Below, one piece after another: positions 17,137 to 24,716 of a DNA stretch of 45,063 nucleotides; within the stretch, counting starts at the first letter, position 1; each line of letters begins with the position of its first letter. The notes below the pieces were generated by a model. That model searched no databases and was not told where the DNA came from. It saw nothing but the letters and a program-made list of their open reading frames with translations. This DNA comes from Actinomycetota bacterium (GTDB taxonomy: Bacteria; Actinomycetota; Nitriliruptoria; Nitriliruptorales; Nitriliruptoraceae): assembly GCA_019348135.1 (NCBI GenBank), contig JAHWJY010000011.1, positions 1 to 45,063 of the forward strand, given 5' to 3'. The position numbers were made by a program, and so were the translations under genes.

Positions 17137-17784
17137 TCAGTCCCGTCCCTGCCAGGTCGAGATGCAGGCCTCGTTGCCCTCCGGGTCGGCGAGCGTCACC
17201 CACGCCGGCGACCGGTCCCGGACGACGCGGCCGCCGGCCTCGACCGCCGCGGCGACCCTCGCGTCGGCCCGGTCGTGCGGGACGGCCACGTCGATGTGGA
17301 TGCGGTTGCGTCCCGGGCGGGGCGCGTCCATCTCCTGGAACCAGACCGTCGGACCGTGTCCTGCGGGGTCCTCGAGGTCCCCGGCGTCGCTCTCCCCGTA
17401 GCCCAGCACGGCCAGCCAGAACGGGCGCACGGCCGCGATGTCGAGCGCGTCGACCGCCACCTCCGTCAGCGACACCGCGCCGGGATCGGCCGCGACGCCA
17501 CGCTCGCGCGCGGCCTCCGAGATCCGCCGGGCGAGGTCGGCGTCGCGGGACGACAGCTGCCCGACGTCGTGCGAGGTCAGCCGCACCGTGACGCTGCCGT
17601 AGCGCAGGTCGACGTCGGGGTGGTGGTTCGCCTCCTCGGCCAGTCCGCCGATGGCGTTCACGAGCTCGAGACCGGCCGCGAACGACCCGGTGTCGAAGCG
17701 CGTGCACGCGGACCGCAGCAGCACGCGCCAGTCCTCGACCCCGTCGGCGTCGTGGAACTGCTGCGGCGTGATCGTCCCGGTCAT
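17137..17784 (-). CDS. Pterin-4a-carbinolamine dehydratase / VOC-domain fusion protein
   Basis: This 215-residue protein joins two domains. Residues 1-98 resemble 4a-hydroxytetrahydrobiopterin dehydratase (PCD/DCoH), with the active-site motif EEANHHPDVDLRYGSVTVRL and a following SSRDADLARRI helix. Residues about 103-215 are a glyoxalase/VOC domain (LTEVAVDALDIAAVRPFW, RIHIDVAVPHDRADARV, LADPEGNEACIST). This fusion recurs in actinobacteria. Whether it acts on pterins there is unproven. The VOC part keeps some candidate metal ligands (H of RIHIDV, E of GNEAC). It stops 52 nt before the NfeD-like start on the same strand. Confidence 0.88.
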   Translation of the reverse strand: MTGTITPQQFHDADGVEDWRVLLRSACTRFDTGSFAAGLELVNAIGGLAEEANHHPDVDLRYGSVTVRLTSHDVGQLSSRDADLARRISEAARERGVAADPGAVSLTEVAVDALDIAAVRPFWLAVLGYGESDAGDLEDPAGHGPTVWFQEMDAPRPGRNRIHIDVAVPHDRADARVAAAVEAGGRVVRDRSPAWVTLADPEGNEACISTWQGRD

Positions 17785-17876
17785 GGTCGTCTCCCTCCTC
17801 CGGTGTCCGCCGACCCTACGACGGTCCGCCGACCCCTGCCGAGGCGTAGCCTCCGACCGAGCGGGAGGAGCAGGCG

Positions 17877-18347
17877 ATGGTCACGCAGAGCGGGCCCCAC
17901 GCCGTGCAGCGGCTCTACGACGCGTTCCGCGCCGGCGACGGTGACGGCATGCAGGACTGCTACGCGCCCGGGGCCACGTTCCGGGACCCCGTCTTCGAGC
18001 TCCGCGGGGCCGACCGCATCGGCGCGATGTGGAAGATGCTGCTCGCCGGCGGGTCCGACCTCGAGGTCGAGGCGTCCGGGATCACGTCCGACGGAGTGAC
18101 CGGCAGCGCCCACTGGGAGGCCCGGTACACGTTCTCGACGGGGCGACGGGTCCACAACGTCATCGACGCGACGTTCCGTCTCGAGGACGACCGCATCGCC
18201 CTGCACGTCGACCGCTTCGGCTTCTGGCGGTGGTCGCGCCAGGCGCTCGGCGCGCCCGGTCTGCTCCTCGGCTGGTCGCCGGTCGTCCGCGGCAAGGTGC
18301 AGCGAACGGCGGCGCGGAGCCTCGACCGCTTCCAGGCCGGGTCGTAG
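17877..18347 (+). CDS. NTF2-like (SnoaL-type) domain protein
   Basis: This 156-residue protein has a cone-shaped NTF2-like fold signature: VQRLYDAFRAGDGDGMQDCYAPGATFRDPVF at the N-terminus and GSAHWEARYTF and NVIDATFRLEDDRIALHVDRF in the sheet. It ends in a longer tail (about residues 120-156) with a FGFWRWSRQALG motif seen in many actinobacterial SnoaL-like proteins. It may be an enzyme or a ligand-binding protein. No substrate can be named. It is transcribed divergently from the PCD/VOC gene (92 nt gap) and converges on the sigma factor gene with 5 nt between stops. Confidence 0.8.
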   Translation: MVTQSGPHAVQRLYDAFRAGDGDGMQDCYAPGATFRDPVFELRGADRIGAMWKMLLAGGSDLEVEASGITSDGVTGSAHWEARYTFSTGRRVHNVIDATFRLEDDRIALHVDRFGFWRWSRQALGAPGLLLGWSPVVRGKVQRTAARSLDRFQAGS

Positions 18348-18352
18348 CGGTC

Positions 18353-18949
18353 TCAGCCGACGGCGCGGTCGGCGGCGAGCAGCTCCTCGCCGAGGCCGCG
18401 GAGGCCGTCGCGGATGCGGCTCTTCACCGTCCCGAGCGGCCGCCCCAGCTGCTCGGCGGCCTCGCGGTAGGTCAGGCCCTGGTAGTAGGTGAGGTGGATC
18501 GCCTCACGCTGCAGACGCGACAGGCGACGGAACGCCTGCTGGACCTCCTGACGGTCCAGGCCCGTCTCGACGTCGCCCCACACGACGTCGGCGCAGCGCT
18601 CGAGGGTGCGCGCCGCCTGACGCTGGTCGCGGTCCCGCGAGGCCTGCACGCTGCGGACGCGATCGATGGCACGCCGGTGGGCCATGGTGAGCAGCCACGT
18701 CGTGGCCGACCCGCGCGCCGCGTCGAACGACGGGGCCTTCCTCCACGCCTCGACGAACACCTCCTGGGCCACGTCCTCGGCGAGGTGGCGGTCCCGCAGG
18801 ACCCGCACGGCCACGCCGAACACGCTCGGGGCGGTCGCGTCGTAGAACGGGCCGAAGGCGGCCGCGTCGCCCGTGGCGATGCGGGCGAGCAGGGCGTCCG
18901 TGTCGTACCGCGGCGCGGTCGATGTCGGGGAGGGGGCCGGGAGCGTCAC
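18353..18949 (-). CDS. ECF-subfamily RNA polymerase sigma factor (SigK/LitS-like)
   Basis: This 198-residue ECF sigma factor has region 2 at about residues 25-100 (FGPFYDATAPSVFGVAVRVL, EDVAQEVFVEAWRKAP, TWLLTMAHRRAIDRVR) and region 4 at about 135-190 (LSRLQREAIHLTYYQGLTYREAA, GRPLGTVKSRIRDGL). The sequence is closest in style to actinobacterial SigK. No RskA-like or zinc anti-sigma gene follows: the stop is 5 nt from the convergent NTF2 gene. Start is GTG 18949 with GAAGGA just upstream. It diverges from a CarH/LitR-type MerR gene, the arrangement seen for litS-litR in Streptomyces, which suggests transcriptional control instead of anti-sigma control. Confidence 0.92.
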   Translation of the reverse strand: MTLPAPSPTSTAPRYDTDALLARIATGDAAAFGPFYDATAPSVFGVAVRVLRDRHLAEDVAQEVFVEAWRKAPSFDAARGSATTWLLTMAHRRAIDRVRSVQASRDRDQRQAARTLERCADVVWGDVETGLDRQEVQQAFRRLSRLQREAIHLTYYQGLTYREAAEQLGRPLGTVKSRIRDGLRGLGEELLAADRAVG

Positions 18950-19025
18950 CAGGATCCTTCAGCGTCGCGGACGACTCGCGGAGGGGACCGGCCCCCGGGG
19001 GGAGCGGTGCTCGCGAGACCGAAAC

Positions 19026-19055
19026 TGTTCATGTACAGTATCTGTACAGAATATA
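19026..19055 (+). promoter_or_regulatory. MerR-gene promoter with double TGTACA operator candidate
   Basis: The 130-nt divergent region between the sigma and MerR genes is GC-rich except for an AT-rich island. It holds two palindromic TGTACA hexamers (19032-19037 and 19043-19048), each followed by G, with 11-bp periodicity, so they face the same side of the helix. They lie between a possible -35 (TGTTCA, 19026-19031) and a -10 (AATATA, 19050-19055) reading toward the MerR gene, spacer 18. An operator inside a promoter spacer is typical of MerR-family control. The same box could act on the divergent sigma promoter. Confidence 0.6.
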
Positions 19056-19079
19056 CGCGCATCGACGACAGGTGGAGCG

Positions 19080-19688
19080 GTGGGTGGCGGTGTCCTTTCG
19101 ATAGGTGAGCTCGCCCGGCGTGCCGGGGTGAGCGAATCGACCCTGCGGGCCTGGGAACGGCGCTACGGGCTGCTCGAGCCCGAGCGGACGGCCGGCGGAC
19201 ACCGGCGCTACCGCCTCGAGGACCTCGAACGGATCGCCCAGCTCCTCGAGCTCGTCGACGACGGGCTCGCCGTCGGCACCGCGGCCGCACACGTGCGCGC
19301 CGGCGACGCGCCGGCGATCGCGACCGCGTCCGCCCGGAACCGTGCCGCTCCCGCACGCCCGGCCGCCGAGCCCACGCCCGACGTCGACAGCGTCGCGCTG
19401 ACGCTGGCCTACCGCGCGGCGCTGCGCCTGCTGCAGCTGCGCCACGCCGAGGAGGCCACCGCCGTCCTGACCGACCTCGTCACGGCGCTGGGCGGGCGGC
19501 CGGTGTCGGCGGCCGACGCCGGCGAGGACACGCTGCCGCTGGACCTGTCGTTCGGGTACGGCGAGCCGGTGCTGGTGGCCGCCGCCCCACTGAGCCTGGC
19601 CCGGATGCGGCTCGAGTTCGTGCTCCCCGAGCTCCTGGAGGGCGCCCGTCACGTCGTCGACCTGCTCCGCGACCAGGGATCGGCGTGA
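19080..19688 (+). CDS. MerR-family regulator with CarH/LitR-type DNA-binding domain, lacking the B12 domain
   Basis: This 202-residue protein starts at GTG 19080 (AGGTGG 7 nt upstream). Residues 6-75 are a winged helix-turn-helix of the MlrA/CarH/LitR subgroup: LSIGELARRAGVSESTLRAW, then ERRYGLLEPERTAGGHRRY. After an Ala/Pro-rich linker (about 80-100), residues 103-202 form a separate alpha/beta region (LTLAYRAALRLLQLRHAEEA, LPLDLSFGYGEPVLV) that has no CarH light-sensor or cobalamin motif and that I cannot name. It likely binds the TGTACA pair just upstream and so regulates itself and the divergent sigma gene. Its natural partner may be the B12-binding protein encoded tail-to-tail 10 nt away. 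Confidence 0.88.
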   Translation: MGGGVLSIGELARRAGVSESTLRAWERRYGLLEPERTAGGHRRYRLEDLERIAQLLELVDDGLAVGTAAAHVRAGDAPAIATASARNRAAPARPAAEPTPDVDSVALTLAYRAALRLLQLRHAEEATAVLTDLVTALGGRPVSAADAGEDTLPLDLSFGYGEPVLVAAAPLSLARMRLEFVLPELLEGARHVVDLLRDQGSA

Positions 19689-19698
19689 CCCCTGGGGT

Positions 19699-20727
19699 CT
19701 AGCTGAGCAGGCCCAGCAGCACGTCGTGCGTCCGTCGGAGGTGCGACGGTAGGGCGGCCTGGACGGCGCGGAGCGACTCGTCCACCACGGACGCGGGCAG
19801 CCCGCGGCTGGTCAGCACCTCCTCGAGCCACACGAGGTACTCGACCATGACGCGGTCGTCGCCGGTCATCACCGCGGCCTCCAGGAACCGCAGGAGGAAC
19901 TGCAGGTCCTCGTGGGTGCGGGCCAGCTGCGCCGCGTCGTAGTCGCGGACCGCCGGCCACCGCTCCGCGAGCCGGTCGGTCGCCGCGACGACGATCTCGC
20001 CCCGCTCGGCCTCGAGCGCCAGTGCCTCCGGCTCGGGCGCCGGCGCGTCCGGCCCCGGTGCCTCACCGGCGGCCCAGCGCTCCAGCAGGATGTCCCCGGC
20101 ACCGAGGTCGGCGGCCCAGCCGTCGGCGCCGAGGGCCCGCGCCCGCCGCTCGTCCGGCCCGTAGCCCGCGCCGGTCGCGAGGACCGGTACGCCCTCGCCG
20201 CGGACGGCACGGATGGAGCGCCCCGCCCCGGGCAGGTGCATCGAGATGGAGCAGCAGACCACCGCGGCCGTCCAGTCCTCGCGCCGCGCCGCGGTCGCGA
20301 GGTGCGGCGCCGGCATCGACCCACCGAGGTTCACCACGGCCCAGCCCCGCGAGCGCAGGCCCGCCGTCACGAGCCGGGTCGCCAGCACGTGCCACTCGCC
20401 CTCCGCGCACACGACGGCGATCCGCCCCGTCCGCGCCGGGAGGTCCGGGGACCGCCGGTCGAGCACACCCACGACGGCGTCGATCACGGCCGTGGCGGCG
20501 TGTTCCTGGGCCACCGTCCAGCGGTTGGTCTGCCACAGCTGCCCGATGCGCCGCTGGACGGGGGCGACGATGTCCGTGACGAACCGTTCGACGGTGAGGC
20601 CACCGGCCAGGAGCCCGTCGGCGAGCTGCAGCGCCGCGGTCAGGTCGGACCGGCTGGCGAGCTCCAGGAGCCGCTCGTGGTCGTCGTCCCCGCCGGCGGC
20701 GGTCGTCCCGTCCGCGTCCTCGGCCAC
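19699..20727 (-). CDS. Free-standing cobalamin-binding protein with CarH-type light-sensor motif
   Basis: This 342-residue soluble protein has no DNA-binding domain. Residues about 17-92 form a helical bundle containing W65 and E75-H76, the same W-x9-E-H spacing as the adenosyl-capping residues of Thermus CarH (W131, E141, H142). Residues about 101-220 form the Rossmann-like B12-binding domain. Its motif is E111-W-H113-V-L-A where DxHxxG is usual, with H113 as the expected lower cobalt ligand. Residues about 237-342 are an extra helical domain (HEDLQFLLRFLEAAVMTGDD, EYLVWLEEVLTSRG). The residue after W65 is Q66, where CarH has His132. It lies tail-to-tail with the MerR gene and is probably its sensor. 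Confidence 0.88.
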   Translation of the reverse strand: MAEDADGTTAAGGDDDHERLLELASRSDLTAALQLADGLLAGGLTVERFVTDIVAPVQRRIGQLWQTNRWTVAQEHAATAVIDAVVGVLDRRSPDLPARTGRIAVVCAEGEWHVLATRLVTAGLRSRGWAVVNLGGSMPAPHLATAARREDWTAAVVCCSISMHLPGAGRSIRAVRGEGVPVLATGAGYGPDERRARALGADGWAADLGAGDILLERWAAGEAPGPDAPAPEPEALALEAERGEIVVAATDRLAERWPAVRDYDAAQLARTHEDLQFLLRFLEAAVMTGDDRVMVEYLVWLEEVLTSRGLPASVVDESLRAVQAALPSHLRRTHDVLLGLLS

Positions 20728-20791
20728 GGGGCTCCTCCGGTCCGCCGCCGAGGCTAGTCAGCGAGACGACGGCGCGGCCCGTGGTCCGGGC

Positions 20792-21790
20792 TCAGCTGCA
20801 GTGAGGCGGGGTCACCGGGCGTGCGGGGTTCCAGGCGCACGCGCCGAGGACCTCCTCGAGCAGGGTCGGACGGTCGGTCATGATGCCGTCGACGCCGATG
20901 GCGATCAGCCACTCCATGGTGGCTCGGTCGTTGATCGTCCACACGTGTACCGCGAGCCCGTTCGCGTGGGCGTCGCGGACGAAGTCCTCGGTGACGACCT
21001 CGATCCCCTCGAAGGTGACGGGCACCTGCAGCGCCACGTACCGCGGGTTCGGCGCGCCGGGCAGCGGCCCGTCGGCCGAGAGCTTGAAGGCCGCCGCCTG
21101 TGCGGTGGCGACGGCGGTGTCCACGTCCGGCGCGTGGAGCTTGAACCGCTCGACCGCCAGGTCGGAGAACGCGACGACGATGACGTCGTCGGTCCGGTCG
21201 AACTCCGCGAGGAGGTCGGCGAGGAGCTCCTCGTACGGTTCGGTGTCCGGGGCGGTGCGCTTGATCTCGATGTTGATGAGCTCGTCCGGGAACTCCTCGA
21301 GGATCTCGCGCACGGTCGGGATGCGGAAGTCCTCCGGGGCGAACCCCTCGGGCGGGGGCTCGTCGCCGGTGGCGATCCCGCGGTGCACGTAGTCCGCCTC
21401 CGGCCGGGTGCAGCCGAAGTCCGGGTTGCAGGTGCCGGGACCGGGGACGAACCAGTACGCGGCGTCCAGGGACTGGATCTCGTCGAGGGTGAGCTCGTCG
21501 ACCCGGCCGGACCCGTCGGTCGTCCGGTCCACCGTGGTGTCGTGGATGGCGACCAGCTCGCGCACGCCGTGCTCGTCGGGCGCGGTCGCGTGGACGTCGA
21601 TCTCGAGGACGTCGGCGCCCTTCTCCGCGGCGGTCTTGAGCGCGTAGAGCGTGTCGGAGGGTGCCTCGAACTCGCCGCCCTGGTGCGCGATGTTGAGCAC
21701 GCGACGGTCGAGCCACCCCTCCTCGGCCCCCGCGAGGCCGAGGAGCCCGGGCAGGGCGAGCAGGAGCAGGAGGGGGAGGAGTCGCTTCAT
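20792..21790 (-). CDS. Secreted glycerophosphodiester phosphodiesterase
   Basis: This 332-residue protein starts with a Sec signal peptide (MKRLLPLLLLLALPGLLGLA, cleavage near residue 22). The GDPD TIM barrel follows: NIAHQGGEFEAPSDT, GADVLEIDVHAT, AIHDTTVDRTTDG and late ELINIEIKR and VHVWTINDRATMEWLIAIG. It hydrolyses glycerophosphodiesters, probably for phosphate or glycerol recovery outside the membrane. The first motif reads HQGG...PSDT instead of HRG...PEN, a variant that I recall from other actinobacterial secreted GDPDs, so activity is likely retained. Two Cys in CNPDFGC could form a disulphide. It is 49 nt after the HAD gene. Confidence 0.9.
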   Translation of the reverse strand: MKRLLPLLLLLALPGLLGLAGAEEGWLDRRVLNIAHQGGEFEAPSDTLYALKTAAEKGADVLEIDVHATAPDEHGVRELVAIHDTTVDRTTDGSGRVDELTLDEIQSLDAAYWFVPGPGTCNPDFGCTRPEADYVHRGIATGDEPPPEGFAPEDFRIPTVREILEEFPDELINIEIKRTAPDTEPYEELLADLLAEFDRTDDVIVVAFSDLAVERFKLHAPDVDTAVATAQAAAFKLSADGPLPGAPNPRYVALQVPVTFEGIEVVTEDFVRDAHANGLAVHVWTINDRATMEWLIAIGVDGIMTDRPTLLEEVLGACAWNPARPVTPPHCS

Positions 21791-21839
21791 GCCCAGGTGT
21801 TCGCCGCGGGGGCACCCGGCTCCTGCCGACCGTGCGTCC

Positions 21840-22718
21840 TCAGGGCCCGCCGCGCCAGCCGAGGCAGGCGTCGATCGCGTGGGCGACCCCGTCGGCGTCG
21901 ACCTCGGGGACGATCAGGTGCGCCGCGTCCTTGACGACCTGCTCGGCCTGCCCCATCGCGATGGCCGTGCCCGCCACCGCGAACATGGGCAGGTCGTTCG
22001 GGGCGTCGCCGACCGCCACCGTGGCGCGGAGGTCGACCCCGAGGTGGGCGGCCGCGGCCGTGACGGCCCGGCCCTTGTCCACCGTCGGGTCCGTGGCGTT
22101 GACGTAGGTGATGGTCGGGGTGACGGGCGACCCGGCGGGCCCGGCCCGGACCCCGGCGAGGTCGAGCGCCGCGACGACCGGGTCGGGCGAGGCGCCGTCG
22201 AACAGGCCGAACGTGGCCTTGAGCACGGGCACGTCGCCCAGCTCCGCCGGTCCCTGCACGACGGCGAACGGCTCGTGACCCAGCAGCTCCCAGTGCGGAC
22301 GCGCGCGCTCGTCCCGCACGGTCACGGCGAAGCCGTCGGGGGTGTAGAGCTCGGCGTAGGCCCCGAGCTCCGCGGCGACCCGGAACACGGAGGCGAGACC
22401 GGCGGGCGACAGCGGCCAGGTGGCGATGCTGCGCCCGGCCGCCCGCACCTCGGCGCCGTTGTGGAGCACGTGCGGCCCCGGGAGGCCCAGCTGGCGCCAC
22501 AGCGGCTCCACGGCGAGGCGCATCCGGCCGGTGGCGAAGCCCACGACCAGCCCGCCCTCCCGGGCCCGCGACGCCGCCGCCACGACCGCGTCGGTCGCGC
22601 GTGCGCTCGGGCCGACGAGGGTGCCGTCGACGTCCGCGACGAGGTAGGCGGGGACCGCGGGTGACCACGCCTCGTGGCGGCCCCCGGGGAGGAGGCCGGT
22701 GGGGAGCTCGTACGTCAT
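21840..22718 (-). CDS. Cof-type HAD-superfamily (IIB) phosphatase
   Basis: This 292-residue HAD hydrolase has motif I VADVDGTLV (nucleophile D29, D31), motif II VVGFATGR and motifs III/IV VDKGRAVTAAAAHLG and VAVGDAPNDLPMFAVAG, with a C2B cap between. Such enzymes remove phosphate from sugar phosphates or flavin/PLP intermediates; the substrate here is unknown. The first 20 residues (LPTGLLPGGRHEAWSP) precede the usual start of the fold and could be an overlong start call. It directly follows the DUF3467 gene with 2 nt between stop and start. Confidence 0.88.
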   Translation of the reverse strand: MTYELPTGLLPGGRHEAWSPAVPAYLVADVDGTLVGPSARATDAVVAAASRAREGGLVVGFATGRMRLAVEPLWRQLGLPGPHVLHNGAEVRAAGRSIATWPLSPAGLASVFRVAAELGAYAELYTPDGFAVTVRDERARPHWELLGHEPFAVVQGPAELGDVPVLKATFGLFDGASPDPVVAALDLAGVRAGPAGSPVTPTITYVNATDPTVDKGRAVTAAAAHLGVDLRATVAVGDAPNDLPMFAVAGTAIAMGQAEQVVKDAAHLIVPEVDADGVAHAIDACLGWRGGP

Positions 22719-22720
22719 CG

Positions 22721-23014
22721 TCAGCCGATGGCCTTGACGTTGCCGTACTTCTCCTCGTAGGCGGACAGGTTCGTGTTCAGCGCCTGGATGACGCGGGCCA
22801 CCATCGTGGGGGCGATGCGCATGCGCTGGACGACGTCCGCGTTCACCCGGTTGGGCTCTCCCGAGGGCAGGAGCTGGCAGAAGTCGAGGGTGAACTCGTG
22901 GGGGGAGTGGGTGACGACCAGGAAGTTGGCGTAGTCGCCGTACTTGACGTCGTCGCTCACCACGACGGAGATCTGCTGCTGGCGCGGCTGGTCGGACGAC
23001 GGCTGGTCGCTCAC
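22721..23014 (-). CDS. DUF3467-family protein
   Basis: This 97-residue protein has a short Gln/Ser/Asp-rich N-terminus followed by the DUF3467 pattern: YGDYANFLVVTHSPHEFTLD, then AP-TMVARVIQALNTNLSAYE. The family is small, widespread and uncharacterised, and reminiscent of archaeal and bacterial small regulatory proteins. No catalytic residues are evident; a single Cys (FCQLLP) is present. It is transcribed divergently from pgi (157-nt gap) and heads a unit with the HAD phosphatase and GDPD. Confidence 0.9.
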   Translation of the reverse strand: MSDQPSSDQPRQQQISVVVSDDVKYGDYANFLVVTHSPHEFTLDFCQLLPSGEPNRVNADVVQRMRIAPTMVARVIQALNTNLSAYEEKYGNVKAIG

Positions 23015-23171
23015 GGGGTGCTCCGGTGTCGCTCAGGGGTGGGGTCGTGGACCGAGGCTAGCGGCGGCGGTCCCGCGGTCTCGGTCCGGGGGACAGGGCA
23101 CCGTCCGGCCGCTCGGCCCGGCCCGCCCCCTAGGCTCGACCGGAGACGACGCCCGACCTGAGAAGAGGACG

Positions 23172-24716
23172 ATGACGCACACCGGACCGGGGACCGAACG
23201 GCTGGGATCTATCGCCGGGGCGATCGACGCCGCGGACGAGGAGGTACGCGAGCTCGTCCCCCGCATCTGGGAGCGTGACCACACGGTGTGGCAGCCGGAG
23301 CCCGACGAGGTCGCGGACCGGCTGGGCTGGCTGGACGCGCCGACGGCGTTCGCCGGACGGATCGACGAGCTGACGGCCTTCGCCGACGAGGTCGTCGCCG
23401 ACGGGTTCACCGACGTGCTGCTCGTGGGCATGGGTGGCTCCAGCCTGTACCCCGAGGTGCTCGCCCGCACCTTCGGCTCGACCGAGGGACACCCACGACT
23501 CACGGTGCTCGACTCCACCGACCCCGCGGCGGTGGCCAGGGCCGGCGCCGAGCTGCCCCCGGCGACCACCCTGCTGGTCGTGTCGTCGAAGTCCGGCACG
23601 ACGATCGAGACGCGCAGCCACCTCGAGTGGTTCTGGTCGCTCCTGTCCGATGCCGTCGACGAGCCCGGGCGGCACGTCGTCGCCATCACCGACCCGGGGA
23701 GCGAGCTCGTCGCCCTGGCCGAGGAGCGCGGCTTCCGTCGGGTCTTCGAGAACCCCGCCGACATCGGCGGCCGCTTCTCGGCGCTGTCCTACTTCGGGCT
23801 CGTGCCCGCTGCCCTGCTGGGCGTCGACCTCGAGCGTCACCTCGCCGGCGCCACCGCCGTCCTCGAGGCGTGCCGCAGCACCGACCTCGACGTGAACGGG
23901 CCGGCCCGCCTGGGCGCGGTCCTCGGGGTCGGCGCCGAGGCCGGACGCTGGGAGCTGACGCTCGTCCTGCCCCGTGCCGTGGAGGCCATCGGCGACTGGA
24001 TCGAGCAGCTCGTGGCCGAGTCCACCGGGAAGCACGGCGTCGGCATCCTCCCGATCGTGGGCGAGCCGGTGGCCGACCCGGACACGTACGACAACCGCCG
24101 GCTGTTCGTGTCGCTCGGGACCAACGAGGGCATCGACGCCCTCGCCGAGGCGGGCCACCCGGTGGTCGAGATCCCGTTCGACGGCGCCGCCGACCTCGGC
24201 GGCGAGGTCGTGCGCTGGGAGTTCGCGACCGCGGTCGCCGGCGCGCTCCTCGGCGTGAACCCGTTCGACCAGCCCGATGTGCAGTCCGCGAAGACGGCCG
24301 CCTCGCGCGTGCTCGACGAGGGTGTGCCGGACATCGCCCCCGTCAGCCCCGCCGACCTCCTCCGACAGGTCGAGCCGGGCGACTACGTCGCGATCACCGC
24401 GTTCGTGGATCCCGGCAGCGAGGTCGTCGACCGGCTCGAGTCGGTCCGGCTGCGGATGCGCGACCTGCTCGGCGTGCCGGTGACGCTGGGGATCGGCCCG
24501 CGCTACCTCCACTCCACCGGCCAGCTGCACAAGGGCGGGCCCGAGCGCGGCGTGTTCATCCAGGTCGTGGGCGACGACCCGGAGGATGTCGCCATCCCCG
24601 GCCGCGACATCGGGTTCTCCACCCTGAAGCAGGCGCAGGCCGCGGGCGACCTCGAGGCGCTCCAGGCGGCGGGCCGCCGCGCGGGTCGGGTCGATCTCGA
24701 CGCGCTCGTCCGCTAG
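23172..24716 (+). CDS. pgi: Glucose-6-phosphate isomerase
   Basis: This 514-residue protein is of the class fused to transaldolase in other bacteria (Tal-Pgi), here free-standing. The sugar-isomerase (SIS) domains show VGMGGSSLYPEVL, VVSSKSGTTIETRSH and the PGI signature DIGGRFSALSYFG. The second domain has LGTNEGIDALAEAGHP and the C-terminal helix region HSTGQLHKGGP. It interconverts glucose-6-P and fructose-6-P in glycolysis and gluconeogenesis, and thereby supplies glucose-6-P for trehalose synthesis. Start ATG 23172 follows AGAAGAGGA. Its stop shares CTAG with the convergent permease gene. Confidence 0.93.
   Translation: MTHTGPGTERLGSIAGAIDAADEEVRELVPRIWERDHTVWQPEPDEVADRLGWLDAPTAFAGRIDELTAFADEVVADGFTDVLLVGMGGSSLYPEVLARTFGSTEGHPRLTVLDSTDPAAVARAGAELPPATTLLVVSSKSGTTIETRSHLEWFWSLLSDAVDEPGRHVVAITDPGSELVALAEERGFRRVFENPADIGGRFSALSYFGLVPAALLGVDLERHLAGATAVLEACRSTDLDVNGPARLGAVLGVGAEAGRWELTLVLPRAVEAIGDWIEQLVAESTGKHGVGILPIVGEPVADPDTYDNRRLFVSLGTNEGIDALAEAGHPVVEIPFDGAADLGGEVVRWEFATAVAGALLGVNPFDQPDVQSAKTAASRVLDEGVPDIAPVSPADLLRQVEPGDYVAITAFVDPGSEVVDRLESVRLRMRDLLGVPVTLGIGPRYLHSTGQLHKGGPERGVFIQVVGDDPEDVAIPGRDIGFSTLKQAQAAGDLEALQAAGRRAGRVDLDALVR

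Noticed and set aside
19301-19688. B12-binding or DICT-type sensor in the MerR C-terminal region
   Set aside because: No DxHxxG, no W-x9-EH motif and no clear sensor-domain signature; left as unnamed.
20792-21790. GDPD inactivated because of the HQGG/PSDT variant
   Set aside because: The first His, the ExD motif and the second catalytic His block (AIHD) are all present, and I recall this variant in other actinobacterial secreted GDPDs.
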